Shown here: positions 1-9,800 of the stretch, piece after piece | Numbering within the stretch: position 1 is the first letter of the stretch | How the letters are laid out: each line of letters begins with the position of its first letter | Assembly (NCBI RefSeq): GCF_026627505.1 | Contig: NZ_JAPNLK010000054.1 | Coordinates: 1 to 64,000, forward strand | DNA length: 64,000 nt | Source of the DNA: Streptomyces sp. H27-H5 | GTDB taxonomy: Bacteria; Actinomycetota; Actinomycetes; Streptomycetales; Streptomycetaceae | Reading direction: 5' to 3' | Position numbers and translations under genes: made by a program | The notes under the pieces: model-generated | Seen by the model: only the letters and a program-made list of their open reading frames with translations | Database searches by the model: none | What the model was told of the DNA's origin: nothing

Positions 1-113
1 GCGCCGGCCTGAGCCTCTACCGCGTCGTCCGCGAGCTGCAGACCCTCCTCGCGACATGGACCGGCGTCTGCCCCACCTGTCACCGCGGCATACCCACACC
101 AGCCCCGACCTGA
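1..113 (+). CDS. C-terminal end of an unidentified protein (cut by window edge)
   Basis: Read in the frame that starts at base 3, 36 residues precede a TGA at 111-113. Nearly every codon ends in G or C, as in the real genes of this window, while the competing frame from base 2 is Arg/Pro-rich like a shadow frame. The tail contains CPTCH, which resembles half of a zinc knuckle. The gene starts before the window, so no family can be named. Confidence 0.4.
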   Translation, partial: AGLSLYRVVRELQTLLATWTGVCPTCHRGIPTPAPT

Positions 114-302
114 CCAAGCCCTACTAGGACCGGGGCTCTCGTTCTCGCCGACCCGTTTCGAGGCTCCGAGTCGCCACCACTTCCGGCGGCCCCCACCACG
201 GCCGTCGTCTGCGGCGGACCCGTCTCCCCGGCCCCGCTCGTCGCCGGCTCGGGCAGGAGCGAGGCGTGATCGTCCGGCCGTGCCCGCCCGGCGGGGGGGT
301 GC

Positions 303-1115
303 TCAGGTCCGGGGCGGGCGGGTGGCGGTGTCGAGGTAGAACGCGTCGATGCTCTGCACCGCTTTCTCGAACTCGTCGAGGTTGACGGGCTTGGTGACGT
401 ACGCGTTGGCGTGGCTGCCGTAGGCGCCGGCGACGTCCTCCGGTGCGGAGGAGGTGGTGAGGACGACGACGGGGATGGTCTGGAGATTCTCGTCGTTCTT
501 GAGGATCTGGAGCAGGTCGCGGCCGTTCATGCGGGGCATGTTCAGGTCGAGGACGATGAGGTCGGGCCGGACGCTGCCGGGGGTGCGCAGGTGCTCCAGC
601 GCGGCGACCCCGTCGGTGACCTGGACCAGGTTGCGCGTCCCGCGCTCGGAGAGGGCCTCCTCGATGAGCATGGCGTCGGCCATGTCGTCCTCGACGAGCA
701 GGACGTCGAAGGGGTGGGCGGGGGTGGTCGTCATCGGGTGCTCCGTCGGTGCTTCGTTGGAGTGGTCGAAGAGCCCGGGCCAGCGGCGGCGTGCGCCCTG
801 GCGGGTCATTCCGCAGGCGGCGCCGAGCTGGGGGTAGCCGGCTCCCGCGCGGGCTGCGGTCACGGCGGCGTCCCGTTGGAGGCGTTCGGCTGCCTGCTGG
901 AGCTGGTCCAGCAGGTGCAGGTGCGCCAAGGCCTGGGCCGATTCGCCTAGGGGCGGGTTCGGAGCGTCCTCCAGTAGCTGGAGGGCAAGGCGTCTCACGA
1001 GGTGTCCGACCGCCGCGTCCGCGACGGCTGCGGTCTCCGGCGGGTTGGTCCTCAGTACGAAGTTCTTGCCAGGCATGACAGGCACATTAGGTGCCTTGGG
1101 AAGGCAGGACAACAT
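303..1115 (-). CDS. Rcp1-type response regulator with an HTH-like N-terminal extension
   Basis: The last ~143 residues (from Met128) are a complete single-domain receiver: acidic pair in VLLVEDD, phospho-acceptor Asp in LIVLDLNMPRMNG, Thr in VVLTTSS and Lys in YVTKPVN. Such stand-alone receivers usually take phosphate from a partner kinase, and the divergent kinase gene at 1191 is the obvious candidate. Residues 1-127 are an added module ending in an HTH-like stretch (GYPQLGAACGMTRQGARRRW) seen as separate small proteins in Streptomyces. Met128 has its own GGAG ribosome site 6-7 bases upstream, so a second, receiver-only product is possible, or this is a recent in-frame fusion of two genes. 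The start at 1115 has AGGA in front but lies inside a palindrome; Met14 (1076) is the alternative start. Confidence 0.8.
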   Translation of the reverse strand: MLSCLPKAPNVPVMPGKNFVLRTNPPETAAVADAAVGHLVRRLALQLLEDAPNPPLGESAQALAHLHLLDQLQQAAERLQRDAAVTAARAGAGYPQLGAACGMTRQGARRRWPGLFDHSNEAPTEHPMTTTPAHPFDVLLVEDDMADAMLIEEALSERGTRNLVQVTDGVAALEHLRTPGSVRPDLIVLDLNMPRMNGRDLLQILKNDENLQTIPVVVLTTSSAPEDVAGAYGSHANAYVTKPVNLDEFEKAVQSIDAFYLDTATRPPRT

Positions 1116-1125
1116 GGGTTGTCCT
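1106..1125. promoter_or_regulatory. Perfect inverted repeat in the divergent promoter region (candidate operator)
   Basis: AGGACAAC at 1106-1113 and GTTGTCCT at 1118-1125 are exact reverse complements separated by four bases. The palindrome sits between the response regulator and the kinase and ends 8 bases before a TAGAGT (1134-1139) that fits a -10 box for the kinase. An operator for the neighbouring HTH-containing regulator is an inference. Confidence 0.4.
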
Positions 1126-1133
1126 GGTCCGTT

Positions 1134-1139
1134 TAGAGT
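1134..1139 (+). promoter_or_regulatory. Candidate -10 box of the histidine kinase gene
   Basis: TAGAGT matches the TAGRNT pattern of streptomycete vegetative promoters and would start transcription about 45 bases before the kinase ATG. No convincing -35 hexamer lies at the right distance, so recognition may need an activator. Confidence 0.3.
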
Positions 1140-1190
1140 ATGCCTGCCGTGCTCGGTCGAGAGCGGCTGTCTCGGCGAGGAGTTGGCACG

Positions 1191-2797
1191 ATGACCGGCG
1201 TTCAGCGGCCGCTGAACACGCGGAGGTTCTCCGCGTGGACGACGCGGCGGTGGTTGCGCGTCGGGGTGGCCGTGTCCTTGACCGTCCTCACTCTGCTCGG
1301 GGTGACGGGCGCATGGGTGCTGGGACGTACGGCATCACTCAGCGATCACCTGGTGAACGTGAGGTCCCCCGCACTGAGTACGTCGTTTCGTCTGGAATCG
1401 GCGCTGCTGAACCAGGAGACCGGCATCCGCGGCTACGGCCTGACGGGCGTCTCCGACTTCCTCGCCCCGTACCAGCGAGGGCTCTCCGACCAGAGCACCT
1501 ATACCGCGAGCCTGACGGAACTGCTCCACGGCGACGCGGCAGGCCTGAGGGACCTCAAGGCCGTGCAGGACGCGGTCGAGACCTGGCAGAAGCAGCTCGC
1601 CCGCCCGGTGGCGGCCGTGCCCGCGGGGGCGCCCGTACAGCTGACCGCGGAACGGGCGGCGGCCGGCAAGGAGGCCTTCGACGGCGTCCGCACCGCGATC
1701 AGCGCTCAACAGGACCGACTGCGGCAGGATCGAGCGCGGGCGGTGGAGGATCTCTCTGCCACGATGACGCTTCGCAACTGGGTGTTCATCGCGATCGCCC
1801 TGGTCATCGCCGCTCTGACGGTGCTGGTCTTCGAGGGGCTTCGCCGAGGAGTCACCACTCCCCTGGACCGGCTGGGCTCGGACGCCCGCATCATCGCGGC
1901 CGGCGACTTCGACCACCCCATCGCCTCCACGGGGCCCGCGGACCTGCGACAACTCAGCGGTGAGATCGACTTCATGCGCCGGCGGCTCGTACGAGAGCTG
2001 GCGTTCGCCGAACAGGCTCGACTGCGCCTGGACGCCCAGGCCGCTGACCTCCAGCGCTCGAACGCCGAGCTGGAGCAGTTCGCCTACGTCGCCTCCCACG
2101 ACCTCCAAGAACCGCTGCGCAAGGTGTCCAGCTTCACCCAACTCCTTCAGCGCCGCTACGGCGGACAACTCGACGCCCGCGCCGACCAGTACATCGACTT
2201 CGCGGTCGACGGCGCCAACCGCATGCAGACCTCATCAACGACCTCCTCGCCCTTTCCCGGGTCGGCCGCGTCAACCACCAGCTCCAGAACGTCGATCTCG
2301 ACTCCGTGCTGGAGCGGACCCTGTCCGCCCTCAGCGTCAGCGTCGAGGAGACGGACGCGGTGATCACACACGACCCGCTGCCGACCCTGATCGCGGACCC
2401 CACCCAAATGGGAATGCTCTGGCAGAACCTCACCGGCAACGCGATCAAGTTCCACCGCCCCGACCAGGCCCCGAAGATCCACATCGCCGCTGAGCGAGAA
2501 GGCGCCCTGTGGCGGTTCACGGTCACCGACAACGGCATCGGCATCGCACCCGAATACGCCGAGAAGGTCTTCGTGATCTTCCAGCGGCTCCACACCAAGG
2601 ACGCGTACAGCGGTAGCGGCATCGGCCTGGCCATGTGCAAGAAGATCGTCGAATTCCACGGCGGCACCATCGCCGTCGACCCCGACTACCGCGACGGCAC
2701 CCGCATCACCTTCACCCTGGCCCCCGAACCCGCCCAACGCCCCGGCCCGGGCACCGTGCCGGAGGCCACCCGCGCGGAGCGGGAGACACAACCATGA
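1191..2797 (+). pseudogene. CHASE3/HAMP sensor histidine kinase interrupted by a one-base deletion
   Basis: Start ATG at 1191 has GAGGAG upstream. The first part encodes a membrane segment near residue 25, an extracellular region with the CHASE3-like NQETGIRGYGLTG signature, a second membrane segment (~residues 195-215), HAMP, coiled coil and the HisKA box SHDLQEPLRK. At about 2231 the frame changes: ATG CAG ACC TCA should read ATG CAG ACC CTC ATC, so one C is missing. The second part, in the shifted frame to 2797, supplies the rest: N box NLTGNAIKF, G1 DNGIGI, F box FQRL and G2 GSGIGLAM. As it stands translation stops at 2363 without the ATPase domain. Either a real loss of function or a sequencing error. 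It overlaps the next gene by ATGA. Confidence 0.85.
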
Positions 2798-3996
2798 CCG
2801 TGCCCGACGCGCACCACGCGGCTCCCGAAGAAGCCTTCTACCGCATCCTGCTGGTCGAGGACGACCAGGGCGACGCCCTGCTCGTCGAAGAGCTCCTCCA
2901 CGACACGGGCCTGCGTTTCGAGCTGACCACCAGAGCGACACTCGCCGGAACCCGCGCCGAACTCTCTTCCCACGACGTCGACTGCGTCCTGCTCGACCTC
3001 CATCTGCCCGACGTGTCCGGCACCGACGCGATCGCCTCGGTCCGGGCCCTGGCGCCACACACCGCCGTGATCGTCCTGACCGGCCTGTCCGAGACGCAGG
3101 CCGGAGCCGAGGCAATGAGCGCCGGCGCCCAGGACTACCTGGTCAAGGGCCAGGTCGAGGCGGAGCTGCTGCGCCGAACGGTCAGCTACGCCGTCTACCG
3201 CAGCCGTACCGAACGCCAGGCCGTCGAAGCACAGCGGGCCCACCTGCGCGACGAGGAGAACGCCCGCCTCGAACGGGGCCTCCTCCCCCAGCCGATCCTC
3301 GACACCTCCACGGTGACGGTGACCGCCCGCTATCTACCCGGCGCCGAACGGGCCCTGCTCGGCGGGGACTTCCTCGACGTCGTCGAAGGCGACGACGGGC
3401 TCCTGCACGCGGTCGTCGGCGACGTCAGCGGCCACGGTCCCGACGCCGCGGCCCTCGGCGTCTGCCTGCGCATCGCCTGGCGCTCGCTCATCCTCGGCGG
3501 ACACCGCGGCTCGGAGCTCCTGCGTCTCATGGAACGCATCCTGATCGCCGAACGCGGCCCGCAGCACCTGTTCGCGACCTGCACCCTTCTCACCCTCGAC
3601 CAGCAGGCCGCCACCGCCACCCTCCATCTCGCCGGACATCACGAACCCCTCCTCACCGCTTCCGAGGGCACCCGCGAAGTGGCCACGGCGCACGGCATCG
3701 CCCTCGGGATCGCCCCGGCCCTCGCCAACTGGCCCGCCACCGTGACCCCACTGCCCACCACCGGGGCACTGACCGTCTACACGGACGGCCTCACCGAAGG
3801 ACACAACGGCCCCGGCGGCGAACGCCTCGGCGCCGAAGGACTCCTCGCACTGATCCGAGACCTGCCGCCAACGGACCCGGCCGCCCTCGTCGACCGCCTC
3901 ATCAAGGAGACCCAGGCACGCAACGCCGGGCGCCACACCGATGACGTCGCCGTCCTGCGCCTCGACTGGGACAACAGGCGACACCCCTCCCCGTGA
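2794..3996 (+). CDS. Response regulator fused to a PP2C/SpoIIE phosphatase
   Basis: 400 residues. Residues ~20-140 are a receiver (VEDD, phospho-acceptor Asp in CVLLDLHLPDVSG, Thr in VIVLTGLS, Lys in YLVKGQ); a short coiled coil follows, then a PPM/SpoIIE phosphatase with metal-binding Asp residues in LLGGDFLDV, GDVSGHG, YTDGLTEG and TDDVAVL. This architecture controls partner-switching systems by dephosphorylating an anti-anti-sigma factor, here presumably in answer to the upstream kinase. ATG 2794 overlaps the kinase stop (ATGA), showing translational coupling. An upstream in-frame extension of the reading frame lies inside the kinase gene and was rejected. Confidence 0.9.
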   Translation: MTVPDAHHAAPEEAFYRILLVEDDQGDALLVEELLHDTGLRFELTTRATLAGTRAELSSHDVDCVLLDLHLPDVSGTDAIASVRALAPHTAVIVLTGLSETQAGAEAMSAGAQDYLVKGQVEAELLRRTVSYAVYRSRTERQAVEAQRAHLRDEENARLERGLLPQPILDTSTVTVTARYLPGAERALLGGDFLDVVEGDDGLLHAVVGDVSGHGPDAAALGVCLRIAWRSLILGGHRGSELLRLMERILIAERGPQHLFATCTLLTLDQQAATATLHLAGHHEPLLTASEGTREVATAHGIALGIAPALANWPATVTPLPTTGALTVYTDGLTEGHNGPGGERLGAEGLLALIRDLPPTDPAALVDRLIKETQARNAGRHTDDVAVLRLDWDNRRHPSP

Positions 3997-4030
3997 CACG
4001 GCGCGTGGCCGGCCGAGGCACGGGCAGGGG
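3984..4030 (+). terminator. Candidate terminator after the signalling operon
   Basis: CCCCTCCCCGTG at 3984-3995 pairs with CACGGGCAGGGG at 4019-4030 (12 bp, one mismatch). The left arm overlaps the end of the phosphatase gene. There is no T tract, which is common for actinomycete terminators. Confidence 0.45.
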
Positions 4031-4108
4031 TCTGAGATGACGACGTGGGCCTGAACGCCGTGGCGGCGCAGAGCGTGTGCGGGGCGTCGCGTCGGGTACG
4101 CGCATGCC

Positions 4109-5332
4109 ATGCCCCCTTACAGCGACAGCACCGTCAGTCTCCTGACCCGCGGGTACGCCTGGCTGCCCGACCGGATGCGCAGCGCGACTGACGGCGTGTT
4201 CGCCACCCGTCTGTTGGGCAGGCCCACGGTCGCGCTGCGTGGCCCGGAGGCCGTTGCCTTCTTCCACGACGAGCGTCACGTTCCACGGACCGTAGCCCTG
4301 CCGGATCCCGTCCTCGACACACTGTTCGACCAAGGTGCCGGCCACACCCTCGATGGTGAGGCCCGCCGAGTCCGCGAGGCGATGTTCATCGCGCTCCTCG
4401 ACAGCGGCAAGGGCATCGCCGCGCTCGGCGACCATGTCGTCTGGCGGTGGCGAGAAGCGGTGGCCGGTTGGAAGTCGGATCCTGTGGTGGTCCTCGACGA
4501 GACCGCCAGGGTGCTCTCCCTCGCGGTGTGCGACTGGGCCGGGATGGCGCTGTCCGAGGCGGATGCTCGCGAGATGGCCCACGACTGTGTCGCCATGGTC
4601 GACGGGTTCGCCGCTCCCGGCCTCCGGCACCTGCGCGCGCGCCGCGCTCGCGACCGTCAGGAGCAGTCCCTCGCCCGCCTGATTTCCCAGGTACGCGAGA
4701 GTCAGGAGGCCGACCTCAAGGGCTCCGCTCTAGAGACGGTGGCCTGGCACCGCGACGTGGACGGAAACGTCCTGGACCCGCACACCGCCGCCGTGGAGCT
4801 TCTGAACATCATCCGGCCCACGGTCGCCGTCGCCTGGTTCGCCGCGTTCGCCGCCCACGCTCTGCACCGTTGGCCTCACCACCGCGAGCTCCTGCGCTCG
4901 GATCCGGAGGGAAGCCACGCCAAGGCCTTCGCTCACGAGGTACGCCGCTTCTACCCCTTCGCCCCCTTCGTCGGCGGACTCGCTGCCCGTGATCTGACCT
5001 GGCGGGGCACAACCATCCGCAAGGGCACCCTGGTCCTGCTCGACCTCTACGGACACCATCACGACGCGGCCCTGTGGGAGCACCCGTACCGGTTCGACCC
5101 TCACCGTTTCACCAGCCCGAACAACCTGCTGGCCCAGCTGATCCCCCAGGGAGGCGGCGACGCGGCCCTGGGTCACCGTCGCCCCGGCGAGGATGTCACC
5201 GTGACGGCTCTCTCGGCAGTGGCGGCGGAGCTGGCGCGGCTCGACTACGAGGTCCCGGACCAGAACCTCACCATCCCCCTGTCCCGCATCCCGACGGCTC
5301 CCCGCAGCGGCTTCATTCTCAGGCTGCCTTGA
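4109..5332 (+). CDS. CYP152-like P450 (fatty acid peroxygenase family) with Cys-to-Arg at the heme ligand
   Basis: 407 residues, the usual length for CYP152 enzymes, which use hydrogen peroxide to hydroxylate or decarboxylate fatty acids. The family substrate-carboxylate motif is present (IIRPTVAVAWF, with the Arg-Pro pair), as are VRRFYPFAPFVGG and the heme loop. The heme loop reads PQGGGDAALGHRRPGE where the family has GHRCPGE: residue 358, codon CGC at 5180-5182, replaces the thiolate cysteine (TGC), a single T to C change. The rest of the fold is intact and without stops. As read, the protein could not form a normal P450 thiolate centre. It may be dead, re-purposed, or a sequencing error. 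The ribosome site is weak; ATG 4104 is out of frame. Confidence 0.85.
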   Translation: MPPYSDSTVSLLTRGYAWLPDRMRSATDGVFATRLLGRPTVALRGPEAVAFFHDERHVPRTVALPDPVLDTLFDQGAGHTLDGEARRVREAMFIALLDSGKGIAALGDHVVWRWREAVAGWKSDPVVVLDETARVLSLAVCDWAGMALSEADAREMAHDCVAMVDGFAAPGLRHLRARRARDRQEQSLARLISQVRESQEADLKGSALETVAWHRDVDGNVLDPHTAAVELLNIIRPTVAVAWFAAFAAHALHRWPHHRELLRSDPEGSHAKAFAHEVRRFYPFAPFVGGLAARDLTWRGTTIRKGTLVLLDLYGHHHDAALWEHPYRFDPHRFTSPNNLLAQLIPQGGGDAALGHRRPGEDVTVTALSAVAAELARLDYEVPDQNLTIPLSRIPTAPRSGFILRLP

Positions 5333-5689
5333 CCGGTCACCCGTCGGCCGCAGCCATCGAAAGGCCCGCCTCCACAGCGAGTGCCTACAAGGGAAAGCAG
5401 GGCTTCACTTCATTCCCCGGCGGCCATCCGCACGACAGGACTCCTGTCCCGGCCGCCCCGGCGCGATGCTCGCTTGATGCGCCAATCGGGGGGGAGCCGG
5501 CCGTCCTGTTGGTGCGTGGGGAGAAGCGATTCTCCAGTGTCGGTGCGCGCCTGGGTGAGCGGTGTCTGCCGCGGCTTGGGAGCAGCTTGGCGCAGGGGAA
5601 CTACGCCGGACTGCCGCTGAGTCTGCCACGCAACCACTGTGGCAACAGCGGCATCGTCTGCTTCGCCGTCTTCATGGCCCGGGACTGAG
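5333..5689. other. Intergenic stretch without a recognisable gene
   Basis: 357 bases between the P450 and the next remnant. Open frames here lack a ribosome site, show mixed third-position composition and resemble no family known to me. No clear hairpin or repeat was found. Confidence 0.5.
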
Positions 5690-6322
5690 ATGGGGCTGGT
5701 GCGGGGAGCAGCCGGGGAAGCCGCGGTAAGGGAGTTCGCGTCGCTGAGCGGGTGGGCGCTGCCCGCGCTGCGGGCGTGGGTGTCCGGCGCGCCGGGAGAC
5801 GGGGTGGCGCGGGCGCTGCTGGTCCTCGCCACGAGCGACGGGCTGGGTGACGCGGAACTGCGGGCCGAACTCGTGCGGGCGCACCGTGACGCGCAGCCGG
5901 CCGGAGGGAGGGCGGTGAGCCTGGTCCACGGCGTGTTCCTCTTCGCACACCGGCAGTACCGGCTGTGCGCGGACCATCTGGAAGCGCACTTCGGCCGGTG
6001 GCCCGGGGGCGAGGTGGCCGCGCTGATGCTGGACTCCTTCTCGGCCGGCGGGGATGCCTGCTGCCGCGAGCGCGGCGACGCCCTGGTGGAGCGGCAGTAC
6101 GCGTCGGCCGGGCCGGAGAGCTGGGTGTGGACGAGCCGGCTTGCCTGGACGCGTGCGGAGCAGGGCCGGCCCGAGGAGGTGCACGAACTGGCGACCGCCG
6201 CCCTGCTGCTGAATCCCCGCTCGGGGCTCGCCGTCCATGCCCGGGCCCATGCCGAGCAGGAGACCGGCGCGGGGCCCGCCGCCTGCGTCAGGTCGGCGAG
6301 ATGGAACAGGTGGTCACGCTGA
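5690..6322 (+). pseudogene. Truncated TTC38-like tetratricopeptide protein
   Basis: From ATG 5690 about 195 residues read like the first half of TTC38-type helical repeat proteins (LVHGVFLFAHRQY, SWVWTSRLAWTRAEQGRPEE, SGLAVHARAHAEQETG). The family is usually about twice this length. Similarity ends abruptly near 6275 and the frame then runs into an unrelated Arg/Trp-rich tail and stop. The following ~240 bases do not restore the lost half in any frame. Called a truncated remnant; a divergent short protein is the alternative. Confidence 0.5.
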
Positions 6323-6565
6323 TCGCCGCCCAGCCGCAGCGCCCGGGCGAGGGCGGCCGGCGTCTGGGACGAAGGCTGGGCGCCGGGGCCCGGCGGGCAG
6401 GCCCACGTCGGCCGGCCGGATCCGATCACGCCGGGACCTGAGGAACGCCGCAAGTTCGGGAAGGTTCACCCGCTCATCGTCGCCTCTCCGGAGGGGTCCG
6501 AGCCAGGGGCCGGCAACCCCAGGGTGGGCCCAGCGCTGGCCCGGGCAGGTGACTCGGACGGATAG

Positions 6566-6721
6566 ATCATCACGCGCACCACCGACCTCTACGCCGAGAT
6601 CTTCGGCGACCGCGCCCGGGTCACCACACTCGTACTGGTCGAAGAGGGCGCCGACGCCGGATGGGGCATCGGCGGAGGGGTTCTGACGCTTGCCAAGATC
6701 GGGCAGGCTCCGCAGGACTGA
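6566..6721 (+). pseudogene. C-terminal remnant of a small tautomerase-family protein
   Basis: After an in-frame TAG at 6563-6565, 51 codons end at TGA 6719-6721. The segment YAEIFGDRARVTTLVLVEEG followed by WGIGGGVLT resembles the C-terminal half of small 4-oxalocrotonate tautomerase-like proteins (valine-rich strand, Glu-Glu, then a W-G-I-G-G turn). The catalytic N-terminal proline and first strand are not in frame upstream. No ribosome site or start codon was found. Confidence 0.4.
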
Positions 6722-6800
6722 GGGCCTGTCCTCCCGCCTCACCCGGAAGAGCGGCGGGATGAAGCGTACCTGTCACGGAAGCGCTGTACATTGGCACCTC

Positions 6801-9800
6801 ATGCTCTGTGTTCAGGTCCTGGGGCCGCTCGGTGCCGCCATCGATGGCATGCCGGTCCACCTGGGAAGTCCCCGGCAACGCGCGGTCCTCGCCCTTCTGA
6901 TGGTCCACCGCGGCGCCGTCGTACCCGTGGACAGGCTCATCGACCGGCTGTGGTGCGGCCGGCCCCCGGAGAAGGCGGCCGCATCCCTGCACGCCTACGT
7001 GTCGAACCTGCGCCGGGTGCTCGAACCCGGCCGGGCGCCCCGCACTCCGTCCGGCGTGCTGGTCAGCGCCCCGCCCGGGTACGCGCTGCGGCTGCCGGAG
7101 GAAGCGGTCGACGCATGGCGTTTCGAAGGGGCGGTGCGGCGGGCGCGTACCGCATCACCGGCGCAGGCCCGGCGGTTGCTCGACGAGGCCCTCGGCTGGT
7201 GGCACGGGGCGGCGTACGGGGAGTGGGCCGACGAGGAGTGGGCCCACGCCGAGGCGTCCCGGCTGGGCGAACTGCGCGTCGTCGCACGGGAACTCGCGGT
7301 CGAGGCGGCCCTCGGGTCCGGGGCTGCGGTCGAGGCGGTGCCCTCGGCCGAGGCCCTCGTACGGGAGCACCCCCTGCGGGAGGAGGGCTGGCGGTTGCTC
7401 GCCCTCGCGCTGTGGGCGGGCGGCAGGCGCGGCGACGCACTGGCCGAACTGCGCCGGGCCGCCCGCATCACGGCCGACGAGCTCGGTCTGGACCCCGGCG
7501 ACGCGCTGGCCGACCTGGAGCGGGCGATGCTGACGGGCCGGACCGAGGTGTTGCGCGCGGCCGTACCCACGACCGGCCGGCCCGCACCGGTGGTGGTCTC
7601 GACCGCTGCCCCGCACGAACTGTTCGTGGGACGGGACGGTGAGCTGGCGGCGCTGTACGAGGTCGCCCGTGACGCCCGGCACGCGGGCGGCGTCGTGTTG
7701 CTGACCGGAGAGGCCGGAGCCGGCAAGTCCGCACTGCTAGGCCGGTTCCGGCAGCAGTTGCGGGCCGAAGGCTGGACGGTGGTGGTCGGGCGCTGCCCCG
7801 AGTTCGACGGCGCCCCGCCCGCGTGGGCCTGGGCGGAGGCACTCGCCGCGCTCGCCCGGCAGGTGTCTCCCCCGGACCCGGACGCGGTCGCCCCGCTGCT
7901 CCAGGAGAACGAGTGCGGCGCACACCCCCCGCACGACGGACACGGCGGGGCGGGTGCACGGACCCGGCACGGCGAGAGCGACGAACGCGTCGGGCCCGTG
8001 GCTCGCGGGCACCGCGAGAGCACGGGCGGCGAGGGCCTGTCGGAGGGGGTTCCGGCGTGGGGTGACGGGAGGGGCGCCGGGAGATTCCGGCTGCACCGGG
8101 CGTTCAGCGCCTGGCTGCGGACGGCAGCCGGGAGCGGCCCGCTGGCGGTGGTCATCGAAGACCTGCACCGGGCGGACGGCGAGACCCTGGCCCTGCTGGA
8201 GCGGACCGCCGATCTCACCGGCGCCCCGGTGCTGGTCATCGCGACGTACCGTCCGGCCGATGCGGGAGACCGACTGACCGGGGCCCTCGCCGAACTGGCG
8301 CACCGCTCCCCGCACCGACTGGCCGTCGGCGGGCTGCCGCCGCACGATGTGGACACCCTGGTCCGGGCCGTGTGCGGCACGTCGGTCGACGCGGCCACCG
8401 TGACCGCGCTCGCCGAACGGACCGGCGGGAACCCCTTCTACGTGCGCGAGAGCGCCCGGCTGCTGGCCAGCGAAGGCGCGCTGGTGGCCGTCTCCGACGT
8501 GCCGCAGGGCGTACGCGACGTGCTGCGCCGGCGCCTGCGGCAGCTGCGCCCGGGGGCCCTCGCCGTCCTTCAGCTCGCCTCCGTGTGCGGCTGCGAGTCC
8601 GAGGTGGGCATCCTCATCGAGGCCGTCGATCCCGCCCAGTACGACGAGCACCAGGTCTTCGACGGCTTGGAGGAGTGCGTCATGGCGGGGCTGCTGACCG
8701 AACCGGCGCCCGGCCTGGTCCGGTTCGCGCACGCGCTGGTCCGCGACACCGTCTACACCGACCTGATCGGGGTGCGCCGCGCACGCCTGCACGCCCGGCT
8801 GGCCGAAGTGCTGCGACGTCGCAGACCCGACGACCTGGCGGCCCTGGCCCACCACTTCGCGCGGTCGGCAACGGCGCGGACCGCTTCGCTCGCCGTCGAG
8901 TACTCCCTCGCCGCGGCGGACCTGGCGGAGCGCCGTTACGCCCACGACACGGCAGTGGAGCTGCTGGGGCAGGCCATCGAGTCGTTCGCCCTGATACCGG
9001 CCGGCGAGGGCGGCGCGGCGGACGCACGCGGCGCCCGGCTGGTGGCTCTGCTGGGACGGCTGTTGCGGGCCGAGATACGGGCCGGGGCGGTGGTCTCCGC
9101 GCGGTACACCCGCCAGCGCGCCATCGAGGCGGCATCGGACGTGGGCCACGACGCGCTCGTGGCGGTGGCGCTCGGCGCGTCGATCGGCCCCGGGCTCGCG
9201 CTGAGCGGGCCGCAGGGACTCGTCACCCCGGCCGCGCTCGACACGTTCGTCGACGGGCTGATCGCCCGCGCCGCCGTGGACCCGATGATCCTCGGACTCC
9301 CGGTACGGACCCCACCGGACGGGGCGCCCGGCGAGCGGGAGGGCGCCCGGCAACTCGCGATCGCCCGCGCGGTCGGTGACCCGCTGTTGATCTCCTGCGC
9401 CCTGACGGCCGCGTCCGTCGCCGTGCCGCAGGGATTCGCCGGCCACCGCGAGGTCCTGGCGACGGAACTGCGGGTGCTCGGCTACGCGCACGACCTCCCC
9501 GCCAACAGTTGGGTGCGGGAGCACATCAGCGGCATGGCCGCGGGTGCCCGCAACGACGTGGCCGGGGTCCGCCGCCACGCGCTGAAGGGACGGGCGATCG
9601 CCGCACGGCACCGGCTGGTCGAGGCGGAAGCGATCAACCTGTCGACCCTGGCCATGCTGGCCCATGTCGAGGGCCGGTTCGCCGACGCCGAGGCCGGCTA
9701 CGCCGAGGTGCGGGACCGGCTGCGGGCCAACAGGTCGTCGCACGGCGACTTCGTCCACGTACTGGGGCTGACGACCGTCCGGCTCAGCCAGGGGCGTCCC

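Noticed and set aside
411..1078. Open frames on the plus strand opposite the response regulator
   Set aside because: They are mirror frames of a well-supported gene, lack ribosome sites and are rich in Arg/Gly without family motifs.
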